Shown: positions 12,990 through 25,599, numbered from the stretch's first letter. The stretch is 64,000 nucleotides of DNA from Cycas panzhihuaensis (GCA_023213395.1 CM041465.1:216015741-216079740), one strand, 5' to 3'. A program made the numbers and translations. The notes: a model not told the origin generated them from the sequence alone.

Positions 12990-15900
12990 TACTTTGAATC
13001 TTAGTGTGGATATATCACTTGTGAATTCCCTTCACCAATGACAAGCCCTATTAGAATTGCCAATAGTGTGGCTTCAATCGATAGATAGTGAATCATGGAC
13101 ACAGGAGCAACTCAACATATGACATGTAATCGCAGTCTATATCAAACATTTGACTCAAATGTTCATAGAGTTGTTCACATGGCTGATAAATCATAGCAAC
13201 CTGTTGAAGGAATTGGCAATATTCGCCTGAAACTCCTAGGCTTAGAAGATTTTACATTGCTTGATGTCTTATACATACCCAATCTCAAACAAAACCTACC
13301 CTCTTTATCTACACTTGTTTCTCGTGGATCTGATCTGGGTATAACCGTAAATGACCAGACTCTTAAGGTCATTCACCCTCCAACTAATCAGGTGGTTTTG
13401 ACTAGACATCTCTCTGGCAAACTCTTTTGACTCAATGGCTCTCCATCTTCTGAAACCCATTGTGCCCAAAGCCCTTATGCTGATGAAGAATTTGCATTTA
13501 ATTCCATCTTAACCCATCCAATGTTGTCACCAGAAGCTCTTTGGAATGCTCGTATGGGCCATGTTCACATTGATAGACTTAGAGATCTTTCTAATACTCT
13601 TCCAAACCTTCTAATGTTTTCCTCTAAGCCCTTTAAATGTGAAGCTTGTATCATTGCCAAATCTCATTGACAACCCTTTCCTAAAAGTCAGTGGAAATCA
13701 AGCCATCCATTATAATTGGTACACTCTAATTTATGCAGGCCAATGCCCATTCCTTCACTGAAGGGCAAGCTATATTATATCTCTTTTATTGATGATTTTA
13801 CTAGAAAAGTATGGGTAGCTTTTCTGCATAAGAAAGATGAAGCATTCCGTATATTCAAGGAATTCAAGGCCCTCACTGAAAAAGAGTCAGGTTATCAACT
13901 CAATTATCTTCGAACTAATAATGGTGGCGAATATACCTCACACGAGTTTGAAAGCTACCTTCGAGATAATGGTATCAAGTATCAAACAATAATAACAGGT
14001 ACCCCACAATAAAATGGAGTTGCCGAGCACATGAACAGGACAATCATGAACATGGCTCGTGCTATGTTAATATATAAAAATGTACTTGCCTATCTATGGG
14101 CTAAAGCAATCTGGATAGCCATTTATTGTATCAATGCTATTAGCCCATCAAAGGAAGTACAATCACCTAATGAAAAGTGGTCAAGATAAGCCCCCATTGT
14201 TTACTACTTTAAAATTTTTAGCTCTATATGCTATGCCCATATTATGGATACAGATAGAAATAAACTCCAGATAAGGGCACTTAAAGGCATCTTTGTTAGA
14301 TACCCTATGGATAAGAAAGGGTATAAGGTCTTCATACCTTCACAACAAAAAATCATCGTTACCAGAGATATCATTTTTGCGGAGACAGAGGATCAGTTAC
14401 TTAAATTAGACTCCATAGTACCCTCACGCTGCTATAATAATGTTATCAAGTATGATGTTTAGATTCCAAAATTTGGGGAGGGGGGATAGACATAAATTAC
14501 TCCAAATGTTGGAAGTTGACAATAGAGCCTTGGAGGATACAAGTTATGACTTTGAACCAATGAGTGCACATCTAGCACCATCTTTTAAAGATAACAGAGT
14601 TGACAAAGGTAAAGCCATTATAGAAGAACCATCCTCTCCACCTTCAATTGACAAAGGCAAAATAGTGGTAGAAGGACCATCTTCCTCAGGCACATTAACA
14701 TCCTCCTCACAAAATAATCATTTTAATGAACATGATGAGAACCAAGAAGTTGGGGAAATAAGGACAACATTCCCAACTCGAGGATCTCAAGAAGCCTGCC
14801 AGCTCAATAAGGACATACGACCAAATGAGGTGGGCAAAACTGGCACTCGAAATGCTCATAGAGTAAGGATGCAGGAATCATTATATACTAAGCTTGAACC
14901 AGCGGAATTACACCTTACTCTTAATGAAGAGCCCTTAACATACCAAGAAGATGTAAAGCATGCAGCTTAGAGAAATGTCATAAACGAAGAGTACCAATCT
15001 CTTATCAAGAACGGTACATGGGAGCTCATTGATCTACCACTTGGCAGAAAGATAGTTCAAAATAAATGGGTGTTCAAAAACAGATATAGATTACATGACA
15101 CCCTTGAAAAACACAAGGTGAGGTTGGTAGCTAAAGGATTTACATAAAGGGAAGGAATTAACTACATTGAAGTCTTTGCACCTACAACCGAGTGGCCTAC
15201 AATTAGAACTATTGTGGCCTTGGCTGCTCAATAGGGTTGGAAAATCCACCAACTCGATATTAAGACCGCATTTCTCAATGGAGATCTTGAAGAAGAAATT
15301 TACATGGCTCAACTAGAAGGATATAAGATTGAAGGTCAAGAGCATAAGGTTTGTAGGCTCAGAAAGTCCTTGTATGGCCTTAAACAAGCCCCTCGCACTT
15401 GGTTTGCCAAGTTGTCTGAAAGGATAAGGCAACTTGGATACAAGGTTTGTGATGATCAAGATATTGATGCAACATTATTCATCAAGCACCATAAAGATAA
15501 AGTCACTTATCTCATAATCTTTATGGATGACATGCTAGTAATGGGTAATAGTGAATAGGCAATAAGTTAGTTGAAAAAGGACCTTGGCAAAATGTTCGAA
15601 TTATCTAACTTCGGTTTGATGAAATATTACTTGGGAATTGAAGTAACATAAAAGAATGGAAAAATTTTCCTCTCCTAAGAAAAATACATCAACGATCTTC
15701 TAACCAAGTTTTAGTTAGAAGATGCTCGACCAGTGATGTTACCTATGGATCCTAACACCAAACTCTCAGCTGAAGGTGACACTAGAGAGGTAGACGCAAT
15801 ACTCTATAGGAAACATGTAGGTAGTCTCATCTACACTATCAATACAAGGCTAGATATTATACACTCTATCGGTATTCTTTCTCGTTATATGACAAATCCT

Positions 15901-16431
15901 AAGCAGAATCATTGGCAGGCAGTAGTGCGAGTGTTGAGATACCTTAAGACGACCAGCAAATATGGTCTATTGTATGAACCTAATTTAGACTTCAAGCTTT
16001 CTACATACACAGACTCAGACTTTGTAGGAGATAAAGATACAGGAAGATCTACGTATGAGTATGTAACATTTCTTGGAACAACACTAATATCATAGAGATC
16101 TAAATGGCAGAAGATAGTTACAGATTCAACTACCAAAGCTGAATACATTGCTACTTCTGAGACCAGTAAAGAGGTGATATGGCTAAGAAAATTATTGGAA
16201 ACATTGAATATCACCCAAATAAGTCCTACGAGTCTTCATGTGGATAATCAATCAACAATCTGCATGGTGAAAAATCCTATATTTTATGATCGTACTAAAC
16301 ACATAAGTACGAAAGTCCACAGGATTAGGGAACTTATTCATGATGGCACAATTCAATTAGATTACTGCCCCACAGCAGATCAAGTGGCCGATATCTTCAC
16401 CAAACCATTGCAAATGGTGAAGTTTGAATAG
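12990..16431 (+). pseudogene. E2 pol: protease, integrase, RT, RNase H, broken
   Basis: The aspartic protease 'IMDTGATQHMT' is near 13095. Integrase follows: GH-x3-H finger near 13555, 'CEACIIAKSH' near 13640, the first catalytic Asp apparently changed to Asn ('VHSNLC', 13720), a second region 'RTNNGGEY' near 13912 where Asp of the usual RTDNGGE is also Asn, then 'NGVAEHMNRT'. A hydrophilic linker with two similar DKGK...EEPSS repeats lies near 14590-14700. RT includes 'KHKVRLVAKGF' (15110), 'IKTAFLNGDLEEEIYM' (15260), 'KSLYGLKQAPRTW' (15365) and catalytic 'FMDDMLV' (15520). RNase H has 'TDSDFVGD' and ends 'VADIFTKPL' near 16387. The Asn residues fit G-to-A or deamination decay. It was probably one gag-pol frame originally. 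Confidence 0.93.
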
Positions 16432-16917
16432 TTCTAAAGGCAGCTTGGCCTTAGGGCCTCCATCTTCAATTGATCAAAGAAGATGTCAATAGGATCATCA
16501 TACTCTATTCTCTTCGTGAAAATCCTCAGGGCACCAAGAATAAGAGTAAGTCTCTACTCTATCCTCTTTGTGAAAACCCCATGTGGGCACAGAAGGATAA
16601 GGGTTATACTTGTTTTGGAAAATGAGAACTTGTGAAAACCCAAAAGAGCATAGGGGATGACCAAACAGTATATGGAGACTTAGTAGATTAAGCTGCACAT
16701 TTAAGCTACTTGACTATCAGGCTACATCAAAGAGCTACCTTAGCCATTTTGATTTATAAAAGGGGCTATAGATCTTAGAAAGTTCATGGGTTTTTATTCC
16801 CTATGAGGGTTTTCCCACAAAAGTGTCATTTAGAATTTCATTGTAATAATGAGGCTCAAATGAAGACCTTATAGAATAGATTTTCTAAAAATGACCTTCC
16901 ACCATTAAGGGGGGGAT
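16432..16917 (+). other. E2 3' untranslated region with degenerate direct repeats and polypurine tract
   Basis: About 490 bp after RNase H. Two to three diverged direct repeats of roughly 53 bp start near 16500, 16552 and 16610, sharing 'tct(a)ctctattctctt.gtgaaaa.cc'. It ends in the polypurine tract aagggggggat at 16907-16917. Confidence 0.75.
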
Positions 16918-17227
16918 TGAAAGAGGTTAATGTATCAAGGTCATTTGTGTAGATTAATTATGTGACTTTCAGATATATTATTAGCATTAGTCTCTTAATG
17001 AAATGTACTTTATGTGCATTTAGATATAATTTCAGGTTCATGTCATTAGGCGGGAAAATCCTAACCCTAATGCTCACCCTCAATAATAAAAGCAGAAATC
17101 TCAAGGGGAGTCATTATTCATTCTCACCTCCAAGCTTGCTCTTGTATCTTGTTTCGTCTTCTTTTTCATTCTCCATTGCCATTCTATGTGTGTGAGTGAT
17201 TTATCTCCTAGATCCATCATTCCTTCA
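16918..17227 (+). repeat. E2 3' LTR
   Basis: 310 bp, nearly identical to 9875-10186, directly after the polypurine tract; ends TTCA before the target duplication. Confidence 0.93.
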
Positions 17228-17519
17228 TCATTATCACCATTAGTTAGCTAAGATTCTCTTTTATGTGCATGGTATAGTCAGTGCCATGTCAACTTCACCT
17301 TAGAAACATGTCATCCTATGTAGCCAAATAGGTAATTTGAAGAACAATATAAGAGTAACATGAAGAAATAGACCCCACCTCTTACTAATATAGGATAATA
17401 AAGTAGCTCTTTAGCATCTATGGCTAGAAACAAAGTATACTATGGCCTCACAAGGGCTTTGTAGCCTCAAATATACCCCCATGGATTTACAAACTTACCC
17501 TTATGGGCTTACAATTACT
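17228..17519. other. Spacer between E2 and E3
   Basis: About 290 bp with no coding signal. It starts with the right-hand target duplication of E2 (17228-17232). It may be E1 internal sequence or the decayed upstream part of E3. Confidence 0.4.
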
Positions 17520-18845
17520 TCTATAGGAATTGATTATAATGAAACCTTTGCCCCTGTTGTAAAGATGAATACGATTAAAATAATTATTGCTGTAGTAGCC
17601 AAATTTGATTAGGAAATCCATTAAATAGATGTAAAGAACGCATTTCTGAATGGTGATCTCAAACAAGAGATCTACATGTCTCAGCTACCTGGCTTTATTG
17701 ATAATCCTAATTTAGTTTGTAAACTAAATAAATTTATTTATGGATTAAAATAATCTCCTCGAGCTTGGTACACTAAAGTTGACGATTATCTAATTTAAAT
17801 TGGATACACTAGATGTATTAGTGATCCAAATCTTTATTTCAAATATGAAAATGATAATATTACCATTTTAATCCTATATGTTGATAATATCATCATCACT
17901 GGATTATCAACAAATAACATTTATCACTTAAAAACTACTTTAATTAATAAATTTGAAATGAATAATTTAGGTCTCCTACATTATTTTCTTGGATTACAAA
18001 TTTATCAAAATGATTAAAAAATAACTATATCCTAACCTAAATACATTTTAGACTTAATTAAATGGTTTAACATGGAAAATGCTAAACCCGTCTCTAATTC
18101 ATTACAATCATGAGTTAAACTATCTACTGATTGTTCCACACCTTTATATGATCCAACATTATATAGGAAACTAATTAGTAGTCTTATTTATTTAACTCAT
18201 ACCCGTCCTGATATATCTTATGCTATCACTTTATGTTCATGTTATTTGCAAAATCCACATGAATCACATTAGAAATCTGCTAAATGTATATTACGATATC
18301 TTTAGAACACTATTTTTTATAGACTAACTTATAATTTTTACAGTAAACCTCTAACCTTAACAGGATATACTGATTCAGATTAGGCAGGTGATACAAATGA
18401 TCATAAGTCTACATTAGGTTATGTATTTTTTATAGATTTTTCACCTATTACATGGTCTAGTAAAAAAATGTAAGCACTAGCTCTATCAATGACTGAAGTT
18501 GAATATCGAACACTCGTTGAAGCCAACAAAGAAGCACTTTGGCTCAAATCTCTTCTAAATGAAATTGGTCTATCTCCTAACTCTTCCATTGAACTTAAAG
18601 TTGATAATCAAGGTGTCATTGCTATTGCTACAAATCCAATTGCACATTCTAGAACTAAACATATAGAATTATATCAACATTTTATTCGTAATCTTGTTAC
18701 TGATAACATTGTTTATTTATCTTATTGTCCAACAGATCTACATGTTGTTGACATACTCACAAAGTCTTTGACTAAAGTCAGGTTTCTAAACTTGCGAGAT
18801 TTGTTAAAGATAAAAGAAGTCTCCATCAAAGGGAGATCAATGTGA
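17520..18845 (+). pseudogene. E3 copia RT and RNase H, 5'-truncated
   Basis: Starts abruptly in RT at 'DYNETFAPVVKM' (17535) with no integrase or gag upstream. Visible blocks: '[12 protein letters not shown]' (17626), 'LNKFIYGLK' (17724), catalytic 'YVDNIIITG' (17878), where the second Asp of YVDD is Asn, 'LHYFLGLQIY' (17980), and RNase H 'GYTDSD', 'LALSMTEVEY', 'KVDNQGVIAIA', 'SRTKHIE', ending 'VVDILTKSLTK' near 18750. The RNase H portion (18489-18845) is open without stops, while RT has several TAG/TAA at Gln codons. Its 3' LTR follows at 18884. A 5' deletion or recombination removed the rest. Confidence 0.92.
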
Positions 18846-18883
18846 TGAAGACCTTCTTTATAAAAGTTAACATTAAAGGGGGA

Positions 18884-19317
18884 TGTTAGGATTATTAATA
18901 TTACTTTTATGTTTAAGTCACATGTGTAAATAAATATTTAAGTGACTCAAAGGTTTTAATTTAAAAGTTTAAGTCATTATTTAATTATTATATGAAAGGT
19001 CATTGAAATGCGTAACTGCCCATTTCAATGAACCTTTCTTGTTATTAATATCCTCTCCTAGATTCAAGGAGGTGGTTCCAAGAATCTAGGGGGATGTCCA
19101 AAGCCTGTTTCAAAGGCTAGTTTCTTATGTAGAGGGTATGTTTATTATGGTTTTATGTACAACTTCTGATCTTAATAAAATTTTAGATTAGGAGGTGGTT
19201 TTTCTTCCCCAGAAGGGGATTTTCACCTGGAAAAATCTGTGTACATGTGGAATGTCTATTTTCCTATAATTTTTTGTCTTTATGATCTTGGAGATATTGT
19301 GCCTGTACCTATTCTCA
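18884..19317 (+). repeat. E3 3' LTR (434 bp)
   Basis: Preceded by the polypurine tract 'attaaaggggga' (18872-18883). Starts TGTTAGGATT and ends CTATTCTCA. It has an inverted partner of the same length, about 93% identical by eye, at 19652-20085. Confidence 0.88.
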
Positions 19318-19651
19318 CATTCTCAGGGAGCTTGCCAAGTATGTCATCTCCAAAGGCACTAAAGTCGTTACTAAGTTCTTCAGGTTTGATACTATGTGCA
19401 TACCTTGTTTACACAGGTATGCTTGTGGATGAGGCACTCCACTTGGGATCAATTATAAGCCAGAGGCGATATGTTGGATATTGGGCTAGAATACTTATAT
19501 TTCTAGATGGAGCCCATCTTGGGCCTCTAGAGGTGCTCTTGCCTCCTGTTAAAAGCATAGTACTTTCCTTTCTATGCAAGGAGGGAGAAGAGTTGATCAA
19601 GAACATCCTCACTTCATTTTGCAAATGGACACAAAATGTTCTAATACCATA
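19318..19651 (-). other. 334-bp spacer of inverted LTR pair: primer site and leader of E4
   Basis: On the minus strand it begins next to the E4 LTR with 'tatggtattagaacattttg', a degraded initiator-Met primer-binding site. It should therefore be leader or early gag of a minus-strand element cut off by E3. An open minus frame here (about 90 codons, 19409-19687) and a plus frame across the LTR edges show no recognisable domain. Confidence 0.6.
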
Positions 19652-20085
19652 TGAGAATAGGTACAGGCACAATATCTCCAGGATCACAAAGATAAAAAAT
19701 TACGGGAAAATAGACATTGCACATGTACATAGATTTTTCTAGGTGGAAAACCCCTTTTGGGGAAGAAAAACCACCTCTTGATCTAAAATTTTATTAAGAT
19801 CATAAGCTATACATAAAACCATAATAAACATACCGTCTACACAAGAAACCAGCCTTTGAAACAAGCTTTGGACAACCCCTTAGATTCTCGGAACTACCTC
19901 CTTGAATATAGGAGAGGATATTAATAACAAGAAAGGTTTGTTGAAATATACAATTCTGCATTTCAATGACCTTTCACATAATAATTAAATAATGACTTAA
20001 GCTTTTAAATTGAAACATTTGAATCACTTAAATATTTATTTACACATGTGACTTAAATATAAAAGTAACATTAATAATCCTAACA
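19652..20085 (-). repeat. E4 5' LTR (inverted copy of the E3 LTR)
   Basis: 434 bp. On the minus strand it starts TGTTAGGATT and ends CTATTCTCA, the same ends and length as 18884-19317. Primer-binding site on its inner side. No matching 3' LTR was found further left. Confidence 0.88.
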
Positions 20086-21079
20086 GCTTTAAAAGCCAAA
20101 GAATGCTATAGAGCTACAAAAATAGCTTATAAGTCTAATAAACATTAATAAATATTGCTAATAATCAATTGGAAGATAGGTATTAATTAAATCTATTTAA
20201 TTTCAAAATGTTTTGGTTTAAAAAATGTCACTAAAATGTCAAAGTAGGACTAAATTAAAACCTTAACTTGAGGATCTTTAACAACCTATAAAACAAAGTC
20301 AAAATAAAGTGGAAGCTATTCTATTGCAAATATCTTTAAGATATCTTTCTGATGGTTTAGACAGTTTGTAATTTGGAGTTGCAGAGCTCAAGATATTAAA
20401 GAAACCGTGAAGAGACCTTCTTATGGTAAGTGAAATAAGTGTACTAAATAAAGGTCAACTTTGACCAACTAAAATGCTATAAAAATAGACTCAAAATGAG
20501 TAAAATATGACTCCAAATTGTAGAGCTTTGAAATACAAATCCAAGAGTCTAATTTTATGAGAATCTAACTTTCCAATATGAAGATATAGCAGAAAAATTG
20601 AACAATCCTCTTTATGTATTAATAAAAATGAAAATTTTGAAAAAATATGTGTTTGGCCCCTTTTGATTGGGTTGCTGGTCATATGCATACTCCATGAGAC
20701 TGGTTGCTAACCCTAAAGGGGGATGTAGATCTCAAATTATATAAAAAATAATATATATTCTTAAAAACCAAAAGTATAAAAAATGGCTTGTATAATTTTG
20801 AATATATCGCTTTAAACAAGGTCACATGGAATTGAATATGATTGTGAACTAATCATGAAGGGGGCTAAATGAAATTGCACCCATGGAATTGAAGATTTTA
20901 TTAAATTTAATTAAATTTTTATTGAACTTTATATAAAATATATATAATTTAAAAAAATAAATGCCATTTAATGACAACCTATACAAAGACAGAATTTGCT
21001 GAAAAAAAGATCTAAAAGCAATCCAAAATAGATTGATTCAATCACTGTAGGAGGGGCACCACTAGATTCATCAAAAAGA

Positions 21080-21143
<64 letters not shown>

Positions 21144-22676
21144 GTATGTACGTATATTAAAAAATATTTAAAAATAAAGAAAAAATAGAAAAAAATAGCT
21201 AGACAGATGTGTTAATAGAGAACCACGTAGTAGGACTAATAATCGATCATAAATCAATCTAAAACTTATCAATTATATCATATAGTAGGGGACATCTTAA
21301 TAGAGATTAAGGTATAGGTATATTTATTTTAAAAATATTTAAAAATAAAGAAAAATAATAAAGAAAATGGTGGTCAAATAGAGATCAATAAAAGACATGG
21401 ATACCAAATAGAGGGCTTTCATATTTGATTGATGATCAATCTCTAAGAGAGGTGGCTATAATCATCGAAAGAGGACATAAATAGAGATAGTTGTTCACAT
21501 AACTATGACAATATATCATGCTGTTATATAGGGTGCATGGCTGCTAATATCCTCACTTCACATTCTAATCAAGATTGGAACCAGACAGAGCATGGACAAC
21601 TCACAAAGATCATACAACAGCTCATGGAGATCGATCACTATAAGAAGCAGGTGAAATCACCATGGATGGGTGCAACGACTTCAGTAATCCAAAACTAATA
21701 TATATAAATTATTATAAAATGACAAAATATATTAAAACTCATTAAGAAAATCAACTGATGTCATGAAGTATCAGATTTGAATAGAGAGGGCTATAGGAGA
21801 GCCCAATGATTCTAAAAAACACTAAGGAGGAGCTCTCAAGTTTGTACATAAGGTTAAATACAAAAAGATATTGAAATATAAGAAAAAATAGGAGAATAAC
21901 ATTAGGGTTTTTATAAACCCAAGGAGTACTCACCACTCTAGGAGAGATTTCTCCACTTTAGATGGATGAAATGATGAACAGGTTCTTCCATTACGTAGTG
22001 GACTTAGCCATGATCAAAATGAATAGTCACTTACTGAAGTTTCGTGCAACGTGGAGATCATAACAACCTACCAAAGCCAAGGAACCTTACAAAACCCTTA
22101 AAAAATAGTGAAAAATGATGGAAAAAGGGATGCCTATCAAATAAATTTGAAAAATAGTTAAACTAGTTAATTGTTATGCTGAAAACGATTGATTTGGCTA
22201 CAAATACTAATGAAATGATTCTTAAGTATCAAATTATCAAATATTTCTTAAGAACTATATAACAAATAATATCAAAATAAATGAAATATTCAACAAATGT
22301 TGCTTTCGAATCTTACTTTTACCAGAGTTTACCTCCGATAAATCTCCAATAGATCTTTGAATCCTTTATACAAAGCACCTAAATATTTCTCAAAAATAGT
22401 TATGAATAAGTGTGGCTTGCACATAATAGATCTCCTTAGATAAGTACTAATGGAAGTCTAAATAACAAAATATTTGTGCATATAAAAATATGAAGAACAA
22501 CCTATTAAATATATTGAAGATTATAAATTTGAATCATAATATCTCTTTTCAAAGAGGATGAAATCTTAAATCATTTTCTTTGTTGAGTAGATTAGCATGC
22601 TGAGAGTCCAATGAGCAATCTTACACTGCACTTTCATTGAGCGAATGAAGAGCTAGAAGCTATACACTAGGATTTT
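20086..22676. other. AT-rich non-coding region between E4 and E5
   Basis: No recognisable ORF. A plus-strand polypurine-like 'ctaaagggggatgtagatct' lies at 20712-20731 and could mark another decayed LTR start. Two near-copies of a 'atatttaaaaataaagaaaaa' stretch (about 21160 and 21330) suggest a local duplication. The part near 22677 would be the internal region of E5 if the primer-site assignment there is right. Confidence 0.45.
21080..21151. repeat. (TA)n followed by (TGTA)n microsatellite
   Basis: About 52 bp of perfect TA followed by five TGTA units and a CGTA variant. Confidence 0.95.
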
Positions 22677-22842
22677 CTCTGATACCAAATGTTAGAATTT
22701 GATCACAGCTCTGATACAAAATGTTGGTTGCGAAGATTTAGCTCTAATACCAAATGTTGGAGGCCCAAGAAGCTCTAATACCAAGTGTTGGATTTACTCT
22801 AATACATGTGACTAAGATCTATGCTCTGATACTAAATGTTAG
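22677..22842 (-). repeat. Cluster of five or six primer-binding-site-like motifs
   Basis: The motif gctctgataccaaatgttgg, with variants, occurs at 22677-22693, 22708-22727, 22741-22760, 22772-22791 and 22823-22842. A weaker one lies near 22796. Its minus strand, CCAACATTTGGTATCAGAGC, looks like an LTR end (CCAACA) joined to the initiator-Met primer site. Spacing is irregular (31-51 bp). The rightmost copy abuts the E5 LTR exactly where a primer site is expected. Confidence 0.8.
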
Positions 22843-23231
22843 AAAATTAGTTGTTCAATAGTTTTTACTACAATGTTAGAACTAAAGAGTGCAAGAGAGA
22901 GAACCAAGAAAGTGATCATATATAACTCAAGCCATATTGAAGATCAATATTCAAAATATCATTTCATTAAGCCATTGTGAATAGTATGACATAATTCCAA
23001 TAGTTGGTGGTGTTGAATGATACCACGATTATGCACCCCATAAGACATATACTTGTGAGGGAGGAGGGAAACCTTCTTAATCTCCAAATTTAAACAAATA
23101 TAAAATAATAGCTTGACATTAAAATAATAACAAAATATAATAAAGTAAACTCACCTTAACTTACCATGAGAAAGTGTGCACTCACATGCTCCAAATATGG
23201 GGGTGCTAGGTAAGGGGCATTAACCCCAACA
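22838..23231 (-). repeat. E5 copia-type LTR (5' LTR, minus), inserted in the E6 5' LTR
   Basis: 394 bp with TGTTAG...CCAACA ends and a minus-strand primer site immediately to its left. The flank on the right, gtatt (23232), matches a point inside the intact E6 3' LTR (near 26496), so E5 lies within the 5' LTR of E6. The left part of that E6 LTR was not found. Confidence 0.72.
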
Positions 23232-23316
23232 GTATTGAACATGTATATAATTATTAGTATGGCTTGAATATTTTATGATCACTACTTTGCTCTTGTCTCC
23301 ATTAATATTCTTCATT

Positions 23317-23328
23317 TGGTATTAGAGC
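23317..23328 (+). other. E6 primer-binding site
   Basis: TGGTATTAGAGC, two bases after the LTR end; one C/T change from the canonical initiator-Met site. Confidence 0.85.
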
Positions 23329-25599
23329 ATGATTTCTAGCTAATGAATAGCGATTATCTCTCTGTTTATATTCATACAAAGTATTGTAAATTTGTATATG
23401 TAATCATTTTTTAGACATTGAAATAGGCATCTGTTTGTAGTTGAAATAAATATCCATTGGCCAGAGACTTTCTTGGCATTAATATTATATTCTTCCAACA
23501 TTTACTGTCTATGTACATGTGAAGAGGATTCAACTTTATTTCTCTTGGTTCTTGCTTCTTAGAGTTGTGTTAATGAGTCTGCACAATAAATCATACATGG
23601 AGGCTGCACTGGCATCTAAGTTTCCTGAGCATTACTTGGCATATACACTATTGAACCATATGCCTAAATCTCGTCGATAGAGGAACATGAAACTACCTAG
23701 ATGTGGCTATGGTTGAATGAAAACCTAGAATTATTTTTAAATGGTCGTGCTCCATTTTGTTCCATCTTTGTACATTGACTTATTTGACTTCCTCTACTAC
23801 CGTGGCCTCTTTGTCTCCTCTATCTCTATGACAACTTACCTTTGTGTGTGAGCTTTGCTACTGTGGCCCCTCCATCTCTCTTCATTCCATTAATTACCTT
23901 CGTGGTGTGCTCTACCTACACCTCTGTCTGCTCTGCGTGGAGACCTGCTTTTACACCATATGTAATTGGTGTCGTAAGTGTCTTCGTCTCCCTCATTGAT
24001 GAGAAGTGTAGTAGTATTTATTTTTTTTGTTTATTTTATTTATTTAATATGCATTTATATATATTTGTTGAAATCATCTTAATGCCTCCATGTATAAGCT
24101 ATGTGCTTCTTCTCCATTCTTGTCTACGTGAAAGCAACTTCAAGGAAAAGAAAAATCTAATATCTATCTATCTATCTATTTATCTATATATATATATTTA
24201 TTAAGATTCGATCTTTGATTTATCAATTTTTTCTAATTTTATTTAGATTTATCTCCTCTATTTGTCACCCATTAAAGGGCATTTATTTTTCAAAGTAAAT
24301 TTATATTTTTTCTAAAGTTTTATAAAAATTAAATTAAATTTGATAAAATTTGAGTTCTAGGTATTTGATTAACATGTAGCTCCCTCTGCTTCTCTCTTTG
24401 GTTACATTGAGTTCCATGTGACTATGACTTTATCTTTTAGAGGGTGGAATCCAAATAAATATAAGTTACTTTTTATAATTTTGGTTTTTAAGAAGTTTAG
24501 TCATATTTTATATAATTTAAAGTCCAACACCTATTTTAAACTTTAGCAGGTGGTCACTTTGGCCCCCACATGACCAAGGGCTTCTTAGCTAAGGGGGTTA
24601 ACCCCTTCCTTTTAATTTTTTTAAAATCATAAATATGTCCTTGTACAATTTTCATTATATCTTATGATCTAGGAGTCTATTTTTCAAATGAACGGATCCA
24701 TCAAAAATGTATTTCAATTCTCTACACATTAAAGTAGGTTTTACTGAGATATGATACTATTTTGTAGGATTTTGAGGCTAGTGAAGTGAAGGCTCATGTC
24801 TGATCCTAGTTTAGGTTATTTTTAAATATTTCAAGCTATTTTTTCACTCCAATTTAATATACTTATTCATCACTAAGCTACTAATCACTTGTTGATAATT
24901 TTTACCTATTTTAGAGGCTCACACCTAAGTTTTTACATCTATTTAGCCTAACTTTAGCCTCCTGAAGAGAAGGAGCCCCTTTGGGAACAAAAGCGTCAAA
25001 CTGGTACACTCAAACACCTTATAATCCTAATTTAAAGCTATCTCTTTAAATTTTAGATTATAAACTTGATTTTAAAGCTCTTTTAAGGTATATTCTCTAC
25101 TTATTCAAGGTCTTTTCTACCTCTTTAAAGTATTCATTTAAAGGAGCATATTTTAAGATTACTTTATAAGCATACCTTACATTTTTCCTTGGTTTAAAAG
25201 GAGCTCATATAGTATCATTTATTCTTAATTCTTTCATTTTTTCAATAGTGACATGAATAGTAGATCCATTTTTTGTTCTCCTTTAGCTTCTTATTGATTA
25301 ATCAAGGTTCTTTTCAAGGTGTATTTAGAATCATTGGGAGCTTGTTTACTTCACTTGTATATCTTCATTCAAAATGAACATTTGTTGTTTTTAATTTAAA
25401 AAGATAAGTCTTGCTTCTATTATTAAGTTTTTTTTCTATTATTTATTTAAAAGAAATTTATATTAGAATCTTGTTAAAAGTTCTTGTGAAAATATATTTA
25501 TTACATATTTCAAGTTATTTATTCATTTAGGGATAAAAGTTTTCTTATTTGTTTATCAAGACTATACTTTCATATTATGCATTAATTATTTTCACAATG
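23329..25599 (+). other. E6 long leader, no recognised gene
   Basis: About 2.3 kb. A 120-codon open frame at 23842-24204 is hydrophobic, low in charge and ends in a CTAT microsatellite (about 24160-24200), so I do not consider it a gene. The rest is AT-rich with stops in all frames. Confidence 0.55.

Larger units (their letters stand above)
9875..17227 (+). mobile_element. Complete Ty1/copia retrotransposon E2 (7.35 kb)
   Basis: LTRs of 312 bp (9875-10186) and 310 bp (16918-17227) are nearly identical and start TGAAAG and end TTCA. A 12-base primer-binding site, TGGTATCAGAGC, complementary to initiator Met-tRNA, lies at 10189-10200, and a polypurine tract (aagggggggat) lies at 16907-16917. 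The flanks ttatt (9870-9874) and tcatt (17228-17232) are a target duplication with one C/T difference. Domain order is gag, protease, integrase, RT, RNase H, which is copia order. Coding is interrupted by stops, mostly C-to-T, so the copy is non-autonomous now. The leader (10201-11890) and 3' untranslated part (16432-16917) are long for the group. Confidence 0.95.

Noticed and set aside
19239-19742. 167-codon plus-strand ORF
   Set aside because: Spans the E3 LTR end, the spacer and the E4 LTR edge; no domain and its frame depends on the inverted LTR ends, so it is chance.
22677-22842. CRISPR-like array of short repeats
   Set aside because: The repeats are degenerate, unevenly spaced and match plant retrotransposon primer sites; the genome is eukaryotic.
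23842-24204. 120-codon hydrophobic ORF as a possible membrane protein
   Set aside because: Ends in a CTAT microsatellite and lies in the E6 leader without other coding evidence; likely chance.
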